Assembly: GCF_013114835.1 (NCBI RefSeq)
Contig: NZ_JAAVLW010000005.1
Coordinates: forward strand, 248,001 to 312,000
Source of the DNA: Bradyrhizobium archetypum
GTDB taxonomy: Bacteria; Pseudomonadota; Alphaproteobacteria; Rhizobiales; Xanthobacteraceae
Direction: 5' to 3'
DNA length: 64,000 nt
The translations under genes and the position numbers were made by a program. Of the stretch, positions 1-8,306 are shown piece by piece. The number at the start of each line of letters is the position of its first letter. Position 1 is the first letter of the stretch. Below the pieces are notes generated by a model, which ran no database searches, was not told where the DNA came from, and worked only from the letters and a program-made list of their open reading frames with translations.

Positions 1-72
1 CTCGGTCTCCTCCGGCGGCAGCGCCGAGTTGGTTTCCATGTTGGCTGTTTTGATTTCGGCCGTATCACTCAT
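1..72 (-). CDS. sufT: SufT-like Fe-S assembly protein (DUF59), N-terminus only
   Basis: Only the first 24 codons lie in the window; the gene runs off the left edge. It begins MSDTAEIKTAN and its ATG overlaps the sufS stop in an ATGA tetranucleotide, so it is translationally coupled as the next gene of the suf operon. In Bradyrhizobium-type genomes a DUF59/SufT maturation factor with a similar short charged leader follows sufS. The visible part precedes the conserved domain, so the identification rests on position and leader sequence and not on catalytic motifs. Confidence 0.6.
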   Translation of the reverse strand, partial: MSDTAEIKTANMETNSALPPEETE

Positions 73-1316
73 GCGAACAAATCCCGCGCCTTGATCAGCG
101 CCTGTGCCAGATGGTCGACTTCTTCCCGGGTATTATACATGCCGAACGAGGCGCGGCAGGTCGCTGTGACATTGAACCGCTCTAGAAGCGGCATCACACA
201 GTGGGTGCCCGCGCGCACCGCGATGCCCTGCCGGTCGATCACGGTTGCGACGTCGTGGGCGTGCGCGCCCTTCATCTCGAAGGAAATCACCGGCCCCTTG
301 CCACGCGCGGTGCCGATCAGACGCAGCGAATTGATTTCGCGCAGCCGCTCCTGGGCATAGGTCAGAAGATCATGCTCGTGGGCGGCAATGCGCTCCTTGC
401 CGATCGAATTGACGTAGTCGATCGCAGCGCCCAGCCCGATCGCCTCGACGATCGGCGGCGTCCCGGCTTCGAATTTGTGCGGCGGGTCGCCATAGGTGAC
501 CCAGTCCTTTGCCACCTCGCGGATCATCTCGCCGCCGCCATTATAGGGGCGCATCGCGACCAGATGCTCATGCTTGGCGTAGAGCGCGCCAATCCCGGTC
601 GGGCCATAGATCTTGTGGCCGGTGAAGGCATAGAAGTCGCAATCGAGGTCCTGCACGTCGATCGGCAAATGCACAGCGCCTTGCGCCCCGTCGACCAGCA
701 CCGGAATGCCGCGATCATGGGCGAGCATCACCACTTCCTTGACCGGGACAAAGGTGCCAAGCGCGTTCGACATCTGGGTGATGGCGACGAGCTTGGTGCG
801 CGGTGTCAGCAGCTTCTCGAATTCCTCGATCAGGAAATTGCCATCGTCGTCGACCGGCGCCCATTTGATCACGGCGCCATGGCGCTCGCGCAAAAAGTGC
901 CAGGGCACGATGTTGGAGTGGTGCTCCATGATCGAGAGCACGATCTCGTCGCCCCGCCTGATGTTGGGCTCGCCCCAGGACGACGCCACCAGGTTGATGG
1001 CCTCGGTGACATTGCGGGTGAAGATGATTTCGTCACTACGTCCTGCATTGATGAATTTCGCCACCTTGGCACGGGCGCCCTCGTAAGCCTCGGTGGCGGC
1101 ATTGGCGAGGTAATGCAGGCCGCGATGCACGTTGGCGTATTCGCTTGTGTAAGCCTCGGTCATGCGGTCGAGCACGGCGGTCGGCTTCTGCGCGGAGGCG
1201 GCGTTGTCGAGATAGACCAGCGGCTTGCCATAGACCTTCATCGCCAGCGCGGGGAAATCCTCCCGCACGCGATGGACGTCATAGGCACCATTTTTGACCG
1301 CCGGGTGCTGACTCAT
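69..1316 (-). CDS. sufS: SufS, group II cysteine desulfurase
   Basis: A 415-residue PLP enzyme that removes sulfur from L-cysteine as a persulfide for the SufBCD scaffold in the cytoplasm. Visible features are the His pair in MEHHSN near residue 132, the PLP-ring partner Asp209 (VDGAQ), the Schiff-base lysine K235 in FTGHKIYGPTG, and the sulfur-accepting Cys373 in RAGTHCVMP, the short-loop arrangement typical of SufS and unlike IscS. Length and motif order match the family. The start ATG overlaps the sufD stop (ATGA) and its own stop overlaps the next start, so sufD-sufS-sufT are tightly coupled. No SufE or SufU partner is visible within the window. Confidence 0.97.
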   Translation of the reverse strand: MSQHPAVKNGAYDVHRVREDFPALAMKVYGKPLVYLDNAASAQKPTAVLDRMTEAYTSEYANVHRGLHYLANAATEAYEGARAKVAKFINAGRSDEIIFTRNVTEAINLVASSWGEPNIRRGDEIVLSIMEHHSNIVPWHFLRERHGAVIKWAPVDDDGNFLIEEFEKLLTPRTKLVAITQMSNALGTFVPVKEVVMLAHDRGIPVLVDGAQGAVHLPIDVQDLDCDFYAFTGHKIYGPTGIGALYAKHEHLVAMRPYNGGGEMIREVAKDWVTYGDPPHKFEAGTPPIVEAIGLGAAIDYVNSIGKERIAAHEHDLLTYAQERLREINSLRLIGTARGKGPVISFEMKGAHAHDVATVIDRQGIAVRAGTHCVMPLLERFNVTATCRASFGMYNTREEVDHLAQALIKARDLFA

Positions 1317-2638
1317 GAACGTGCCTCCAGCCAGCGCCGCGTGGCTGCAATTGCGAGTTCTCGCAGATCGTCGTTGGCGATGGATTCAATCGCCTCGCCC
1401 ACGAACGCCTGGATCAAGAGCGCCTGCGCCTCCTTCTCGGAGAGACCGCGGGCGCGCAGGTAGAACAAGAGGCTTTCGTCGAGCGCACCGGTGGTGGCGC
1501 CATGGCCGCAGGTGACGTCGTCGGCGAAGATTTCGAGCTCCGGCTTGTTGTCGGCCTCGGCGTCGTCGGAAAGCAGCAGCGCCCGTGTCATCATCTTGGC
1601 GTCGGTCTTCTGCGCATCCGGACGCACGATGATGCGGCCCTGGAACACCGAATGGGCGCGGTCATCGGCGACAGCGCGGAACACCTCACGGCTGGCGCAA
1701 TGCGGCACCGCATGGTCCATGAACAGCGTGGTATCGGCGTGCTGGCGGCCGTTGAGCAGGTTGACACCGTTGGTCTCGACCCGGGAATGCTCGCCGGCGA
1801 ACGCAATCGTCCCCTGATAGCGGCTGACAGCGGCGCCCGAGGTCATGCCGAATGTGTTGAAGTGCGCATGTGCGCCCAGCGTGACGACGGCGGAGGAGAT
1901 GTTGAAGGCCTCACGGCCGTCCTCGACCAGGCGGACATGGTCAAGCCGCGAATTGTCGCCAATCGCGATGATCAGGAAATCATGGGCCTGATAGACCTTG
2001 GCGCCATCGGCCGCGATGTAACTTTCAACCAGCGTCACCCCGGCATCCCTGCCGAGCCGCAGCAGCGAACGGGTGAACATCGCCGCGGGCGCAGGCCCGC
2101 TGGCGACATGAATGATCTGGAGCGGCTGCTTCAGCACTAGGCCGTCGGCGATTTCGATCACGACACCGTCTGTCGTCATCGCGCTGTTGAGCGCCACCAT
2201 CGGATTGGCGTTATCGGGCGTGAAGAGCTCGGCCTGCAACGCCGCGTCGCCGGTTTCCAGCACGTCCCGCAAGGTGCGGATGGTAAGGCCTTTCTCCAGG
2301 CCCCCAACATCGGAAAGCTTTGGCACGAAGACGCCATCGACCAGAACAAGCGGTCGCGCACCCCTGATCGCCTGCAGCTTCACGGCAGCCGCGGCTCGTT
2401 TCAGCGCAGCCGCATCCGGCGCAGGGGCCAGCGGCAGCACCTCGCGCATCAGCGCGCGCAGATCAGTGTACTTCCAGTCTTCGATCCGCCGATGCGGCAG
2501 GCCTGCGCGCTCATAGGCCTCGAAGGCGGCGCTTCTCGCTTCTGCCACCTTGCCGACGCCGGGCAGCCGGTCGCGCGCAATCGCAAAGCTGTCGCTCAGC
2601 GCGCGTCCGGTCTCGTTCTTTGCCAAAACTAAATTCAT
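1313..2638 (-). CDS. sufD: SufD, Fe-S scaffold complex subunit
   Basis: A 441-residue SufB/SufD-family beta-helix protein that forms the SufBC2D scaffold. The C-terminal SufBD core (about residues 190-415) carries DVTCGHGATTGALDE, the conserved segment with the His used at the SufB-SufD interface, and FYLRARGLSEKEAQALL near the end. Start choice: a GTG lies one codon upstream, but the AGCGGA ribosome site is 6 bases from the ATG and only 3 from the GTG, so the ATG at 2638 is preferred. It lies 17 bases behind sufC and overlaps sufS by 4 bases. Confidence 0.95.
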   Translation of the reverse strand: MNLVLAKNETGRALSDSFAIARDRLPGVGKVAEARSAAFEAYERAGLPHRRIEDWKYTDLRALMREVLPLAPAPDAAALKRAAAAVKLQAIRGARPLVLVDGVFVPKLSDVGGLEKGLTIRTLRDVLETGDAALQAELFTPDNANPMVALNSAMTTDGVVIEIADGLVLKQPLQIIHVASGPAPAAMFTRSLLRLGRDAGVTLVESYIAADGAKVYQAHDFLIIAIGDNSRLDHVRLVEDGREAFNISSAVVTLGAHAHFNTFGMTSGAAVSRYQGTIAFAGEHSRVETNGVNLLNGRQHADTTLFMDHAVPHCASREVFRAVADDRAHSVFQGRIIVRPDAQKTDAKMMTRALLLSDDAEADNKPELEIFADDVTCGHGATTGALDESLLFYLRARGLSEKEAQALLIQAFVGEAIESIANDDLRELAIAATRRWLEARS

Positions 2639-2655
2639 CACAAATCCGCTTTGCG

Positions 2656-3408
2656 TCAGGCCGCGTCTTCGAACTGTGCGTAGCCGGAAGCCTCGAGCTC
2701 CAGCGCCAGATCCTTGCCGCCGCTTTTCACCACGCGGCCCCTCGACATCACGTGCACGAAATCAGGTATGATGTAGTTGAGCAGCCGCTGGTAGTGTGTG
2801 ATCACCACCATGGCGCGATCGGGCGAACGCAGCGCATTGACGCCGTCGGCCGCGATCCTGAGCGCGTCGATATCGAGGCCGGAATCCATTTCATCGAGGA
2901 TGCAGACGGCCGGCTCGAACAGCGCCATCTGCAAGATCTCGTTGCGCTTCTTCTCGCCGCCGGAGAAGCCGACATTGACGCCGCGCTTGAGCATGTCCTG
3001 CGGAATATTCAGCGACTTGGCGACCTCGCGGACCTTCTTGAGAAACTCCGGAGACGACAACTGGCTCTGGCCGCGCGCCTTGCGCTGCGCGTTCAACGCC
3101 GTGTGCAGAAAATTCCAGGTGGTGACGCCGGGAATCTCGACCGGGTACTGGAACGCCAGGAACACGCCCTTGGCGGCACGCTCGTCCGGTTCCATCTCCA
3201 GGAGGTCCTCACCCCTGAACAGGATCTGGCCATCGGTGACTTCATAGCCCGGCTTGCCCGCGATAACGTGCGAAAGCGTCGACTTGCCGGAGCCGTTCGG
3301 CCCCATGATCGCGTGCACTTCGCCGGGGTTCACGGTCAGCGTCAGTCCATGCAGAATCTCGCGCTCCTCGACGCGGACCTTCAGATCTTTCACTTCAAGC
3401 AATGACAT
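2656..3408 (-). CDS. sufC: SufC, ABC-type ATPase of the Fe-S scaffold
   Basis: A 250-residue cytoplasmic ABC ATPase that drives cluster assembly on SufBD. Walker A is GPNGSGKST (about residues 36-44), the signature is FSGGEKKR (about 148-155), Walker B is CILDEMD followed by the SufC-typical SGLDIDALR, and the switch histidine is in VITHYQRLL. SufC is not a transporter: no membrane partner is encoded here, and its partners SufB and SufD flank it. It is separated from sufB by a 126-base spacer almost filled by a palindromic repeat. Confidence 0.97.
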   Translation of the reverse strand: MSLLEVKDLKVRVEEREILHGLTLTVNPGEVHAIMGPNGSGKSTLSHVIAGKPGYEVTDGQILFRGEDLLEMEPDERAAKGVFLAFQYPVEIPGVTTWNFLHTALNAQRKARGQSQLSSPEFLKKVREVAKSLNIPQDMLKRGVNVGFSGGEKKRNEILQMALFEPAVCILDEMDSGLDIDALRIAADGVNALRSPDRAMVVITHYQRLLNYIIPDFVHVMSRGRVVKSGGKDLALELEASGYAQFEDAA

Positions 3409-3428
3409 GTTGTTTTCCGTTTTAATCC

Positions 3429-3530
3429 CTCGTCCTGAGGAGCGCCGCCAGGCGCGTCTCGAAGGACGTGCCCATAATCTTTCCGCTCACCCTTCGAGAC
3501 GGCCGCTTGCGGCGGCCTCCTCAGGATGAG
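3429..3530 (-). repeat. Interspersed palindromic repeat in the sufB-sufC spacer
   Basis: Two nested inverted-repeat pairs. The outer arms CTCGTCCTGAGGAG (3429-3442) and CTCCTCAGGATGAG (3517-3530) match at 13 of 14 positions. The inner arms CGTCTCGAAGG (3455-3465) and CCTTCGAGACG (3491-3501) match perfectly. In the transcript this would form a long stem between the sufB and sufC reading frames. Similar elements are scattered through Bradyrhizobium genomes. It may set the relative mRNA stability of sufB and sufCD, which is inference. Confidence 0.8.
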
Positions 3531-3534
3531 ATCG

Positions 3535-5031
3535 CTATCCAACCGATCCTTCGAGCGAGATCGAGATCAGCTTCTGCGCCTCAACTGCGAATTCCATCGG
3601 CAGTTGCTGCAGCACGTCCTTCACAAAGCCGTTGACCACGAGGCCAACCGCTTCTTCCTGCGAAAGCCCGCGCTGGGTGCAATAGAACAGCACGTCCTCC
3701 GAAATCTTTGAGGTGGTCGCCTCATGCTCGAAGGTCGCGGACGAATTCTTCGCTTCGACGTATGGAACGGTGTGCGCGCCGCATTTGTCGCCGATCAGAA
3801 GCGAGTCGCAGGCCGTATAGTTGCGCGCGCCGGTGGCCTTGCGATGCGCCGTGACGAGGCCGCGGTAGGTGTTTTGCGATTTGCCCGCCGCGATGCCCTT
3901 GGAGATGATCCGGCTCGACGTGTTCTTGCCGAGATGGAGCATCTTGGTGCCAGAATCGACCTGCTGGTGACCGTTCGAGATCGCGATCGAATAGAACTCG
4001 CCGCGCGAATTGTCGCCGCGCAGGATGCAGCTCGGATATTTCCAGGTGATCGCCGAACCGGTTTCGACCTGCGTCCAGGAGATCTTCGAATGGTTGCCGC
4101 GGCAGTCGCCACGCTTGGTGACGAAATTGTAGATGCCACCCAGGCCTTCCGAATTGCCGGGATACCAGTTCTGCACCGTTGAGTACTTGATCTCGGCGTC
4201 ATCGAGGGCGACGAGTTCAACGACCGCGGCATGCAACTGATTCTCGTCGCGCTGCGGTGCGGTGCAGCCTTCGAGATAGCTGACGTAGGAACCCTTGTCG
4301 GCGATGATCAGCGTGCGCTCGAACTGGCCGGTATTGCGCTCATTGATGCGGAAATAGGTCGACAGCTCCATCGGGCAGCGCACGCCCGGCGGCACATAGA
4401 CGAACGAGCCGTCCGAAAACACCGCCGAGTTCAGCGTCGCGAAGTAATTGTCCGAGGTCGGCACGACCGAGCCGAGGTACTGCTTCACCAATTCAGGGTG
4501 CTCGCGGATCGCTTCTGAGATCGGCATGAAGATCACGCCGGCGGCCTTCAGCTCTTTCTGGAACGTGGTCGCGACCGAAACCGAGTCGAACACCGCGTCG
4601 ACCGCGATCTTGCGGTTGGCCGACGGCTCGCTACCGGGTGGCGGCTCGACGCCTTCGAGAATGGCGACTTCGCGCAGGGGAATGCCGAGCTTCTCGTAGG
4701 TTTTGAGGATTTCGGGATCGATTTCGTCGATCGACGACAGCGTCTTCTTCGGCTTCGGCGCTGCGTAATAGTGAATGTCCTGGTAGTCGATCTTCGGGTA
4801 GTTGACGCGCGCCCAGGTCGGCTCGGTCATGGTCAGCCAGCGACGATAGGCCTCCAGACGCCATTCGAGCATCCAGGCCGGTTCGTTCTTCTTGGCGGAG
4901 ATGAAGCGGACGGTATCCTCCGACAGACCCTTCGGGGCCTTGTCGGATTCAATCAGTGTCTCAAAACCATATCGGTATTGGTCGACGTCGATGCGGCGCA
5001 CCCGCTCGACCGTCTCTTGTACGGCTGGCAT
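3535..5031 (-). CDS. sufB: SufB, Fe-S scaffold complex core subunit
   Basis: A 498-residue scaffold protein on which the nascent cluster is built with SufC and SufD. Recognisable SufB segments are YRYGFET near the N-terminus, VPPGVRCPMELSTYFRIN in the middle, the cysteine-bearing YLEGCTAPQ, GDCRGNHSKISWTQVETGSAITWKYPSCIL, and C-terminal FEHEATTSKISEDVLFYCTQRGLS. Start choice: the frame extends to a TTG at 5055, but a strong GGAGG sits 5 bases before the ATG at 5031, giving the usual MPAVQETVERV N-terminus. First of the core suf genes, behind the separate desulfurase gene and a possible iron-control element. Confidence 0.97.
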   Translation of the reverse strand: MPAVQETVERVRRIDVDQYRYGFETLIESDKAPKGLSEDTVRFISAKKNEPAWMLEWRLEAYRRWLTMTEPTWARVNYPKIDYQDIHYYAAPKPKKTLSSIDEIDPEILKTYEKLGIPLREVAILEGVEPPPGSEPSANRKIAVDAVFDSVSVATTFQKELKAAGVIFMPISEAIREHPELVKQYLGSVVPTSDNYFATLNSAVFSDGSFVYVPPGVRCPMELSTYFRINERNTGQFERTLIIADKGSYVSYLEGCTAPQRDENQLHAAVVELVALDDAEIKYSTVQNWYPGNSEGLGGIYNFVTKRGDCRGNHSKISWTQVETGSAITWKYPSCILRGDNSRGEFYSIAISNGHQQVDSGTKMLHLGKNTSSRIISKGIAAGKSQNTYRGLVTAHRKATGARNYTACDSLLIGDKCGAHTVPYVEAKNSSATFEHEATTSKISEDVLFYCTQRGLSQEEAVGLVVNGFVKDVLQQLPMEFAVEAQKLISISLEGSVG

Positions 5032-5111
5032 TCCATCCTCCGCTCGCGGTTTCAAGGACCGCGGTGGAACAATCGCAAAATCAGTGACGAAGTGTTTCCG
5101 GCGAAACCCAC

Positions 5112-5126
5112 TTAGAACGTTTCAAG
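5112..5126 (-). promoter_or_regulatory. Candidate iron-control element (Irr-type box) before sufB
   Basis: TTAGAAcgtTTCAAG on the plus strand (5112-5126) matches the half-sites of a TTAGAA-N3-TTCTAA iron-control element at 10 of 12 positions. It overlaps the stop codon of the upstream desulfurase gene and lies about 80-95 bases before the sufB ATG, where a separate sufB promoter would be expected. Irr binds ICE motifs of this general kind in rhizobia. The spacing convention and binding here are inference from sequence similarity alone. Confidence 0.4.
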
Positions 5127-6276
5127 CCGTGTTTCGTCGCCCTCTAAGTAAGGCATCGGCGAGCTTTCGCCAAGCCTCAAGGCCCAAATCTATGTCTGTC
5201 TCGGCGGTAGACCAGCCAAGACTGAGCCGCACCGCTCCCTGCGCCAAGTCACGACCGACACCCATAGCGGCCAGGACGTGCGAGGGTTGAACCTTGCCGG
5301 AGGAGCAGGCGGAACCCGAGGAGACGGCGATTCCAGCCAAATCGAAGCCAATCACGGCGGTTTCGGCTTTGAGGCCGGGAACCGAGAACAATGTGGTATT
5401 TGGCAACCGCGGCGCGTCAGTTGAAAATACAATCATACCAGGGGTTTGCATCAACCCCTTCTCAAGGCGCTCACGCAGCAGCCGCAGCCGCGAAGCATCG
5501 GCCGTCAGCCCGGCCATTGCAGCCGTGGTAGCCGCACCGAAGGCGGCGATACCAGCGACATTCTCGGTGCCGGCCCGGCGGCCGAGCTCCTGCCCGCCAC
5601 CTCGCAGCAGCGGCTCCAACCCCTGCACCTCCTCGGCCAAGACAAGCGCCCCGACGCCTTTGGACCCACCGACCTTGTGTGCAGAAAGCGTGATCAAATC
5701 GGCGCCCATCGATTTGATATCAAATGGTATTTTCCCGAGTGCCTGGATCGCGTCGACGTGCAGCAGCCCGCCTGCTTGATGCACGATGTCAGCGACTTCG
5801 GAGACAGGCTGAACGGCGCCAGTCTCATTATTGGCCAGCATCACCGACACCAGTGCAGGCGGCCCATCGGCTAGTCGCGCCCGCAGGTGGTCGACGTCGA
5901 CCACGCCCGATCCGGTAACTTCGATTGTACCGACCGCATCTGGCGAGAACCGCCCGCCAGACAGCACCGACGTGTGCTCGATGACCGAGACCAGAAGTCG
6001 CCGGACCGGCTGCCCCGCTCCCCTGCGCACACCGGGTGTGAGCGCCAGCGCGTTTGCCTCCGTCCCGCCTGACGTGAACACCACGTCCTGCGGACGGGCC
6101 CCAACGGCAGATGCGATCGCGGCACGCGCATCCTCAACCAGCCGGCGCGCCTGGCGGCCCTCGGCATGCACCGAGGACGGATTGCCGGCCATGTCCCAGG
6201 CTGCCGCCATAGCCTGCCTCGCCTCGGGGCGAAGCGGCGTCGTCGCATTCCAGTCGAGATAGATCCTGTCAGGCAT
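5122..6276 (-). CDS. Cysteine desulfurase, IscS/NifS type (group I)
   Basis: A 384-residue class V aminotransferase-fold desulfurase. It begins MPDRIYLDWNATTPLRPEA, with the group I opening DxNATT. Other features are SVIEHTS (His near the PLP ring), SAHKVGGSKGVG with the PLP lysine, and the long flexible loop SSGSACSSGKVQPSHV holding the catalytic cysteine. It therefore complements the group II SufS at the other end of the operon. Rhizobial suf operons commonly carry two desulfurases (sufS2 first, sufS1 last), which fits here. ATG start at 6276; 90 bases separate its stop from the sufB ATG. Confidence 0.93.
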   Translation of the reverse strand: MPDRIYLDWNATTPLRPEARQAMAAAWDMAGNPSSVHAEGRQARRLVEDARAAIASAVGARPQDVVFTSGGTEANALALTPGVRRGAGQPVRRLLVSVIEHTSVLSGGRFSPDAVGTIEVTGSGVVDVDHLRARLADGPPALVSVMLANNETGAVQPVSEVADIVHQAGGLLHVDAIQALGKIPFDIKSMGADLITLSAHKVGGSKGVGALVLAEEVQGLEPLLRGGGQELGRRAGTENVAGIAAFGAATTAAMAGLTADASRLRLLRERLEKGLMQTPGMIVFSTDAPRLPNTTLFSVPGLKAETAVIGFDLAGIAVSSGSACSSGKVQPSHVLAAMGVGRDLAQGAVRLSLGWSTAETDIDLGLEAWRKLADALLRGRRNTA

Positions 6277-6292
6277 TTCCGTACAATATTAC

Positions 6293-6306
6293 CTTTATCA
6301 GTAAAG
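6293..6306. promoter_or_regulatory. Small inverted repeat before the suf-operon desulfurase
   Basis: CTTTA-tcag-TAAAG, perfect 5-base arms, 17-30 bases before the ATG of the first suf gene, inside an AT-rich island (6281-6308) that is unusual for this window and holds a TAATAT -10-like hexamer on the minus strand. It could be an operator of the iron or Fe-S response. I do not recognise the regulator, and the arms are short enough to occur by chance. Confidence 0.25.
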
Positions 6307-6549
6307 ACTTCCCGCGACCTCGGCCTCGAGCTAGCGCCAAACGCTTTATGGCAATTGGGGATCGCGCCGTCTTCTACAATCGCAGGCTAACACCTTGAAC
6401 AGCCTCCGAGATGTTCAAGATGCTTGCTTTTTGCCCCTCGCCTCATGCTAGAAGGCCGCACCAGTTCACAGGAGCGTCGTTCGCGCATCGCCCAGCGACG
6501 CCAGATGACATTCTCTCCGCCGGATCACATCCGTTGCCCAGGAATCACA

Positions 6550-7197
6550 ATGCCTGAAGTCATTTTCACCGGCCCCGCGGGCCGCCTCGAAGGCCGTTAT
6601 CATCCGGCCAAGCAGAAGAACGCGCCGATCGCGATGATCCTGCATCCGCATCCGCAGTTTCACGGCACGATGAATCACCAGATCGTCTACCAGTGCTACT
6701 ACGCGTTTGCGCATCGCGGCTTCTCGGTTTTACGATTCAATTTCCGCGGCGTCGGCCGTAGCCAGGGTTCGTTTGATCACGGCACCGGCGAATTGTCGGA
6801 TGCGGCTTCCGCGCTCGATTGGGCCCAGACTATCAACCCCGAAGCGCGCGCCTGCTGGGTCGCGGGCTTTTCGTTCGGCGCCTGGATCGGCATGCAACTC
6901 CTGATGCGCCGGCCCGAGGTCGAAGGTTTCATCTCGATCGCGCCGCCGGCCAACCTCTATGACTTCTCCTTTCTCGCGCCCTGCCCGTCGTCAGGCCTGA
7001 TCGTGCATGGCGAAAAGGATGCCGTGGTGCCGCCGAAGGACGTCAACACGCTGGTCGAAAAGTTGAAGACGCAAAAGGGCATCGTGATCGACCAGCAGAT
7101 CATCCCCGGCGCTAACCACTTCTTCGATGGCAAGCTCGAACCGCTGATGGAGACGGTGACCGGCTATCTCGACATGCGGCTCGCTAACGTGCGTTGA
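6550..7197 (+). CDS. Alpha/beta hydrolase of the dienelactone-hydrolase-like type
   Basis: A 215-residue cytoplasmic alpha/beta hydrolase. HPHPQFHGTMNH carries the oxyanion-region His-Pro, RFNFRGVGRSQG follows strand 4, the nucleophile elbow is GFSFGAW, HGEKDAVVPP supplies the acid, and PGANHFFDG gives the catalytic His. Start choice: the open frame reaches back to 6424, but AGGA lies 6 bases before the ATG at 6550, which gives the conserved MPEVIFTGPAGRLEG start. Proteins of this type often sit next to the suf operon in Bradyrhizobium. The substrate is unknown, and it is transcribed divergently from suf. Confidence 0.85.
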   Translation: MPEVIFTGPAGRLEGRYHPAKQKNAPIAMILHPHPQFHGTMNHQIVYQCYYAFAHRGFSVLRFNFRGVGRSQGSFDHGTGELSDAASALDWAQTINPEARACWVAGFSFGAWIGMQLLMRRPEVEGFISIAPPANLYDFSFLAPCPSSGLIVHGEKDAVVPPKDVNTLVEKLKTQKGIVIDQQIIPGANHFFDGKLEPLMETVTGYLDMRLANVR

Positions 7198-7214
7198 CGT
7201 CGTTTGAGAAATGT

Positions 7215-7245
7215 AGCCCGGATTGCGTTGCGCTCCATCCGGGCT
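7215..7245 (+). terminator. Palindromic hairpin after the alpha/beta hydrolase
   Basis: AGCCCGGAT (7215-7223) pairs perfectly with ATCCGGGCT (7237-7245) around a 13-base loop. It lies 18 bases beyond the hydrolase stop and just before the convergent sugE stop. There is no T-run, so it is either a member of a dispersed REP-like repeat family or a weak bidirectional terminator. The position supports a 3'-end role for both convergent genes. Confidence 0.5.
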
Positions 7246-7251
7246 GTGATT

Positions 7252-7581
7252 TCATGCTGGAGCAAACTTCAGCGCCGCGATGCCGGCCAGCACCAGCGCA
7301 ATGCCCGCGATTTTTAGCGGGCTCAGCGTCTCGCCGAACAGCAGCACACCCATGGTCAGCGTGCCGACCGCACCGATGCCGGTCCAGACCGTGTAGGCGA
7401 CGCCGATCTCCAGCACCTGCAGCGCCCGCCCGAGCAGGAAGACGAACGCCGCCAGCAAGGTGAGCGAGGCGATGCTCCAGCCGAGGCGCGTATAGCCGTC
7501 GGCATATTTCATCGCGATCGCCCAGCCGACATCGAGCAGGCCGGCGGTGACGAGCGCGGCCCAGGCAATATGCGGAGACAT
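7252..7581 (-). CDS. sugE: Small multidrug resistance efflux protein, SugE/Gdx subgroup
   Basis: A 109-residue, four-helix inner-membrane exporter. The helix 3 segment AYTVWTGIGAVGT is diagnostic for the SugE/Gdx subgroup (guanidinium or quaternary ammonium export), and WAIAMKYADGYTR follows helix 1. Notable: the essential membrane glutamate of helix 1 (usually AGxxEVxWA) is aspartate here, D17 in AGLLDVGWA. It starts 10 bases behind the glutathione transferase stop with AGGA 8 bases before the ATG, so the pair forms one operon under the palindromic operator upstream. Confidence 0.9.
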   Translation of the reverse strand: MSPHIAWAALVTAGLLDVGWAIAMKYADGYTRLGWSIASLTLLAAFVFLLGRALQVLEIGVAYTVWTGIGAVGTLTMGVLLFGETLSPLKIAGIALVLAGIAALKFAPA

Positions 7582-7591
7582 CGTCGTTGTC

Positions 7592-8269
7592 CTACGCCGC
7601 CAGCTTCAGCATGTGCGCGTTATGGCGCACCAGGAACGCGTGCAGCAATTGCGGGTAGTCGGGCCCCACCGCCGTGCGCACGCTCGGCCGCTGCGCCAGC
7701 GCGTCTCGCCAGGCGCGAACCTTCGGCGTGTCGGCAAAGACCGAGAGATCGGTCAACTGATCGAACACATCGAAGTAGCGGAAGATCGGCGCGAACACCG
7801 CATCTACCAGGCTGAAATCCTTGCCGGCGAAAAACGGGCCCGCCGCGAGCGTTTTTTCGACCTGTGCGAATTTCGCGGCCACGGCCTTCCGCTTGCTTTC
7901 GAAGATCGCGGGATCGCCGGTGGTCTCAAGGCCCCACAGTTCGCTCAGAATGGTGGACCCGAACTCCATCCAGGCGCGGTGCTGCGCGCGCTTGAGCGGA
8001 TCCTGCGGATGCAGTTTGGCGCCGCCCTGGGTGTCCTCAATATATTCGCAGATGACGTTGCTTTCGAATAGCGCCACCTCGCCGTCGCCGCTGGCTACGA
8101 CAAGCACCGGTACTTTGCCGAGTGGCGATATCTTCAAAAACCAGTCGGGTTTGTTGCCGAGATCGATATCGATCCGCTCGAACGGAACCCCCTTCTCGGT
8201 GAGCGCGATCACCGCGCGCTGCACATAGGGGCAAAGCTTGTGGCTGATCAAAGTGAGCTTTTGCGCCAT
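7592..8269 (-). CDS. Glutathione S-transferase family protein
   Basis: A 225-residue soluble protein with an N-terminal thioredoxin-like domain (about 1-80) and a C-terminal all-helical GST domain. HKLCPYVQR places Cys13 at the glutathione-contact position, as in omega/dehydroascorbate-reductase-like GSTs. LGKVPVL has the cis-proline, and FESNVICEYIED is the glutathione gamma-Glu binding motif. GGGAGG is 4 bases before the ATG. It is first in an operon with sugE. The substrate is unknown, and a detoxification role is suggested by its efflux partner and the repressor-like operator. Confidence 0.9.
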   Translation of the reverse strand: MAQKLTLISHKLCPYVQRAVIALTEKGVPFERIDIDLGNKPDWFLKISPLGKVPVLVVASGDGEVALFESNVICEYIEDTQGGAKLHPQDPLKRAQHRAWMEFGSTILSELWGLETTGDPAIFESKRKAVAAKFAQVEKTLAAGPFFAGKDFSLVDAVFAPIFRYFDVFDQLTDLSVFADTPKVRAWRDALAQRPSVRTAVGPDYPQLLHAFLVRHNAHMLKLAA

Positions 8270-8306
8270 GACGACCTCCCAATGCGATGGCCGGCTGGCC
8301 TCGCTC

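Noticed and set aside
5032..5055. N-terminal extension of SufB from a TTG
   Set aside because: The ATG at 5031 has an ideal GGAGG; the TTG has none.
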